Below, in pieces: positions 4,907 to 5,472 of a stretch of 5,472 nt of DNA; within the stretch, counting starts at the first letter, position 1, and each line of letters begins with the position of its first letter. The DNA is from Eubacteriales Family XIII. Incertae Sedis bacterium. Lineage in GTDB: Bacteria > Bacillota > Clostridia > Peptostreptococcales > Anaerovoracaceae. Both the position numbers and the translations under genes were made by a program. The notes beneath the pieces were generated by a model. The model was not told the origin of the DNA. It made no database searches and worked only from the letters and a program-made list of their open reading frames with translations. Location: contig JAISGB010000047.1 of NCBI GenBank assembly GCA_031263335.1, positions 1-5,472 of the forward strand, given 5' to 3'.

Positions 4907-5472
4907 GCAAGCAATATTTTGAGATTTGGAGTAGCTTATGGCTACTCCTTTTCTTGTAGGGATGAGTATTTCGCTCTGAGGTATCTTCGACAAGTCGGGA
5001 ATCTCAATCGCTCCCACGCAGTTGTAGAAGATTTCAACCTTCTGCTCGTCTACACCGTCAACCCTTTGACGGTGATGTACTACAATCTTGTCCACGAACT
5101 CCCGTAGTATTTCCGGCGTCAGCTTTTTTATCCGCGTGTAACGCTTGACGATTGTGAGAAACTCATGAGCCGTGCCACCGCGTTTTACCATTCCCTGAAG
5201 TTCCTTTTGAATTACGGCGATCCTTTCGTTGTTCTCCACTTGCTCGTCCTCATACTTCTGTGACATCTTGGCAAACCGTTCTTCGCTGATTTTCCCGCTG
5301 ACCGAATCCTCGTAGATTCGCTCGAACAGGGTGTCAAGCTCTGCATTGCGGGTCTTACGCGTTTCCGATTCCTGTTCCAGAAGCGAAATGTTCCGATGGT
5401 TCTCTTTGACCGTGTTGTCCGTGAGGATTTTGATGAACTCGTCCTCGTAGTGCTTGGTAAATGCCGTGATAC
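4895..5472 (-). CDS. Large serine recombinase, C-terminal part (5' end beyond window)
   Basis: The frame is open from the right window edge to a TGA at 4895-4897, giving 191 residues of a larger protein that starts outside the window. An ATG at 5266 is internal, since the frame continues upstream with matching content. Large serine recombinases excise or integrate conjugative transposons, prophages and similar elements through a catalytic N-terminal domain, which is not visible here. What is seen is a charged, probably coiled-coil helical stretch (to about residue 110 of the visible part). It is followed by FLTIVKRYTRIKKLTPEIL, then REFVDKIVVHHR and VEIFYNCVGAIEIPD. This is the pattern of the C-terminal domain (DUF4368-like, named from memory) common in recombinases of anaerobic Bacillota. 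Its GC content is lower than that of the Moco genes, which suggests acquired DNA. The gene is convergent with the tRNA cluster. The element itself lies mainly to the right. Confidence 0.85.
   Translation of the reverse strand, partial: ITAFTKHYEDEFIKILTDNTVKENHRNISLLEQESETRKTRNAELDTLFERIYEDSVSGKISEERFAKMSQKYEDEQVENNERIAVIQKELQGMVKRGGTAHEFLTIVKRYTRIKKLTPEILREFVDKIVVHHRQRVDGVDEQKVEIFYNCVGAIEIPDLSKIPQSEILIPTRKGVAISYSKSQNIACLMA
4928..4955 (+). terminator. Intrinsic terminator for the tRNA cluster, inside the recombinase 3' coding end
   Basis: GGAGTAGC (4928-4935) pairs perfectly with GCTACTCC (4941-4948) around a TTATG loop and is followed by TTTTCTT (4949-4955). This is a standard Rho-independent terminator for + strand transcription leaving the tRNA genes. 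On the - strand the same 21 bases are read in frame as GVAISYS near the recombinase C-terminus. Confidence 0.75.

Overview
This window carries a molybdenum cofactor (Moco) biosynthesis operon, then a cluster of seven tRNA genes, then the 3' part of a recombinase gene that probably belongs to an integrated mobile element. The coding regions are GC-rich (40 of 60 bases are G or C at 1141-1200). All seven tRNA genes encode their 3' CCA, and strong sigma-A-type promoters precede parts of the tRNA cluster. The gene set and the recombinase type suggest an anaerobic, fairly GC-rich bacterium of the Bacillota (Clostridia-like) or perhaps Synergistota. The window cannot settle the phylum.

Region 1 (1-3855, + strand) is the Moco operon. 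In order it holds the end of moeA (molybdate insertion), moaC and moaA (GTP to cyclic pyranopterin monophosphate), a MOSC-domain protein, a MogA/MoaB-type molybdopterin adenylyltransferase that overlaps the MOSC gene by 4 bp, and a 348-residue molybdopterin-binding protein with a four-cysteine tail. Gaps are short and each gene has a plausible ribosome binding site, so the genes are probably co-transcribed. The window thus covers the first step (MoaA, MoaC) and the late steps (MogA, MoeA) of the pathway. The molybdopterin synthase genes moaD and moaE are not seen here.

Region 2 (about 3856-4854, + strand) holds tRNA-Asn(GTT), Val(TAC), Asp(GTC), Thr(TGT), Tyr(GTA), Gly(GCC) and Gly(TCC). A TTGACA/TAAGAT promoter precedes the first gene. 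A second, near-consensus promoter (TTGACG, 17 bp, TATAAT) lies just before tRNA-Gly(GCC). With the intervening hairpins, this divides the cluster into at least two transcription units. The Thr-Tyr spacer holds a tandem GC-rich hairpin repeat.

Region 3 (4855-5472) has lower GC (30 of 60 at 5161-5220). It holds, on the - strand, the C-terminal 191 residues of a large serine recombinase whose gene continues past the right edge. Its stop codon is 40 bp from the last tRNA and lies inside a 16-bp palindrome. A good intrinsic terminator for the tRNA direction is built into its last codons. This looks like the edge of an integrated element next to a tRNA cluster.
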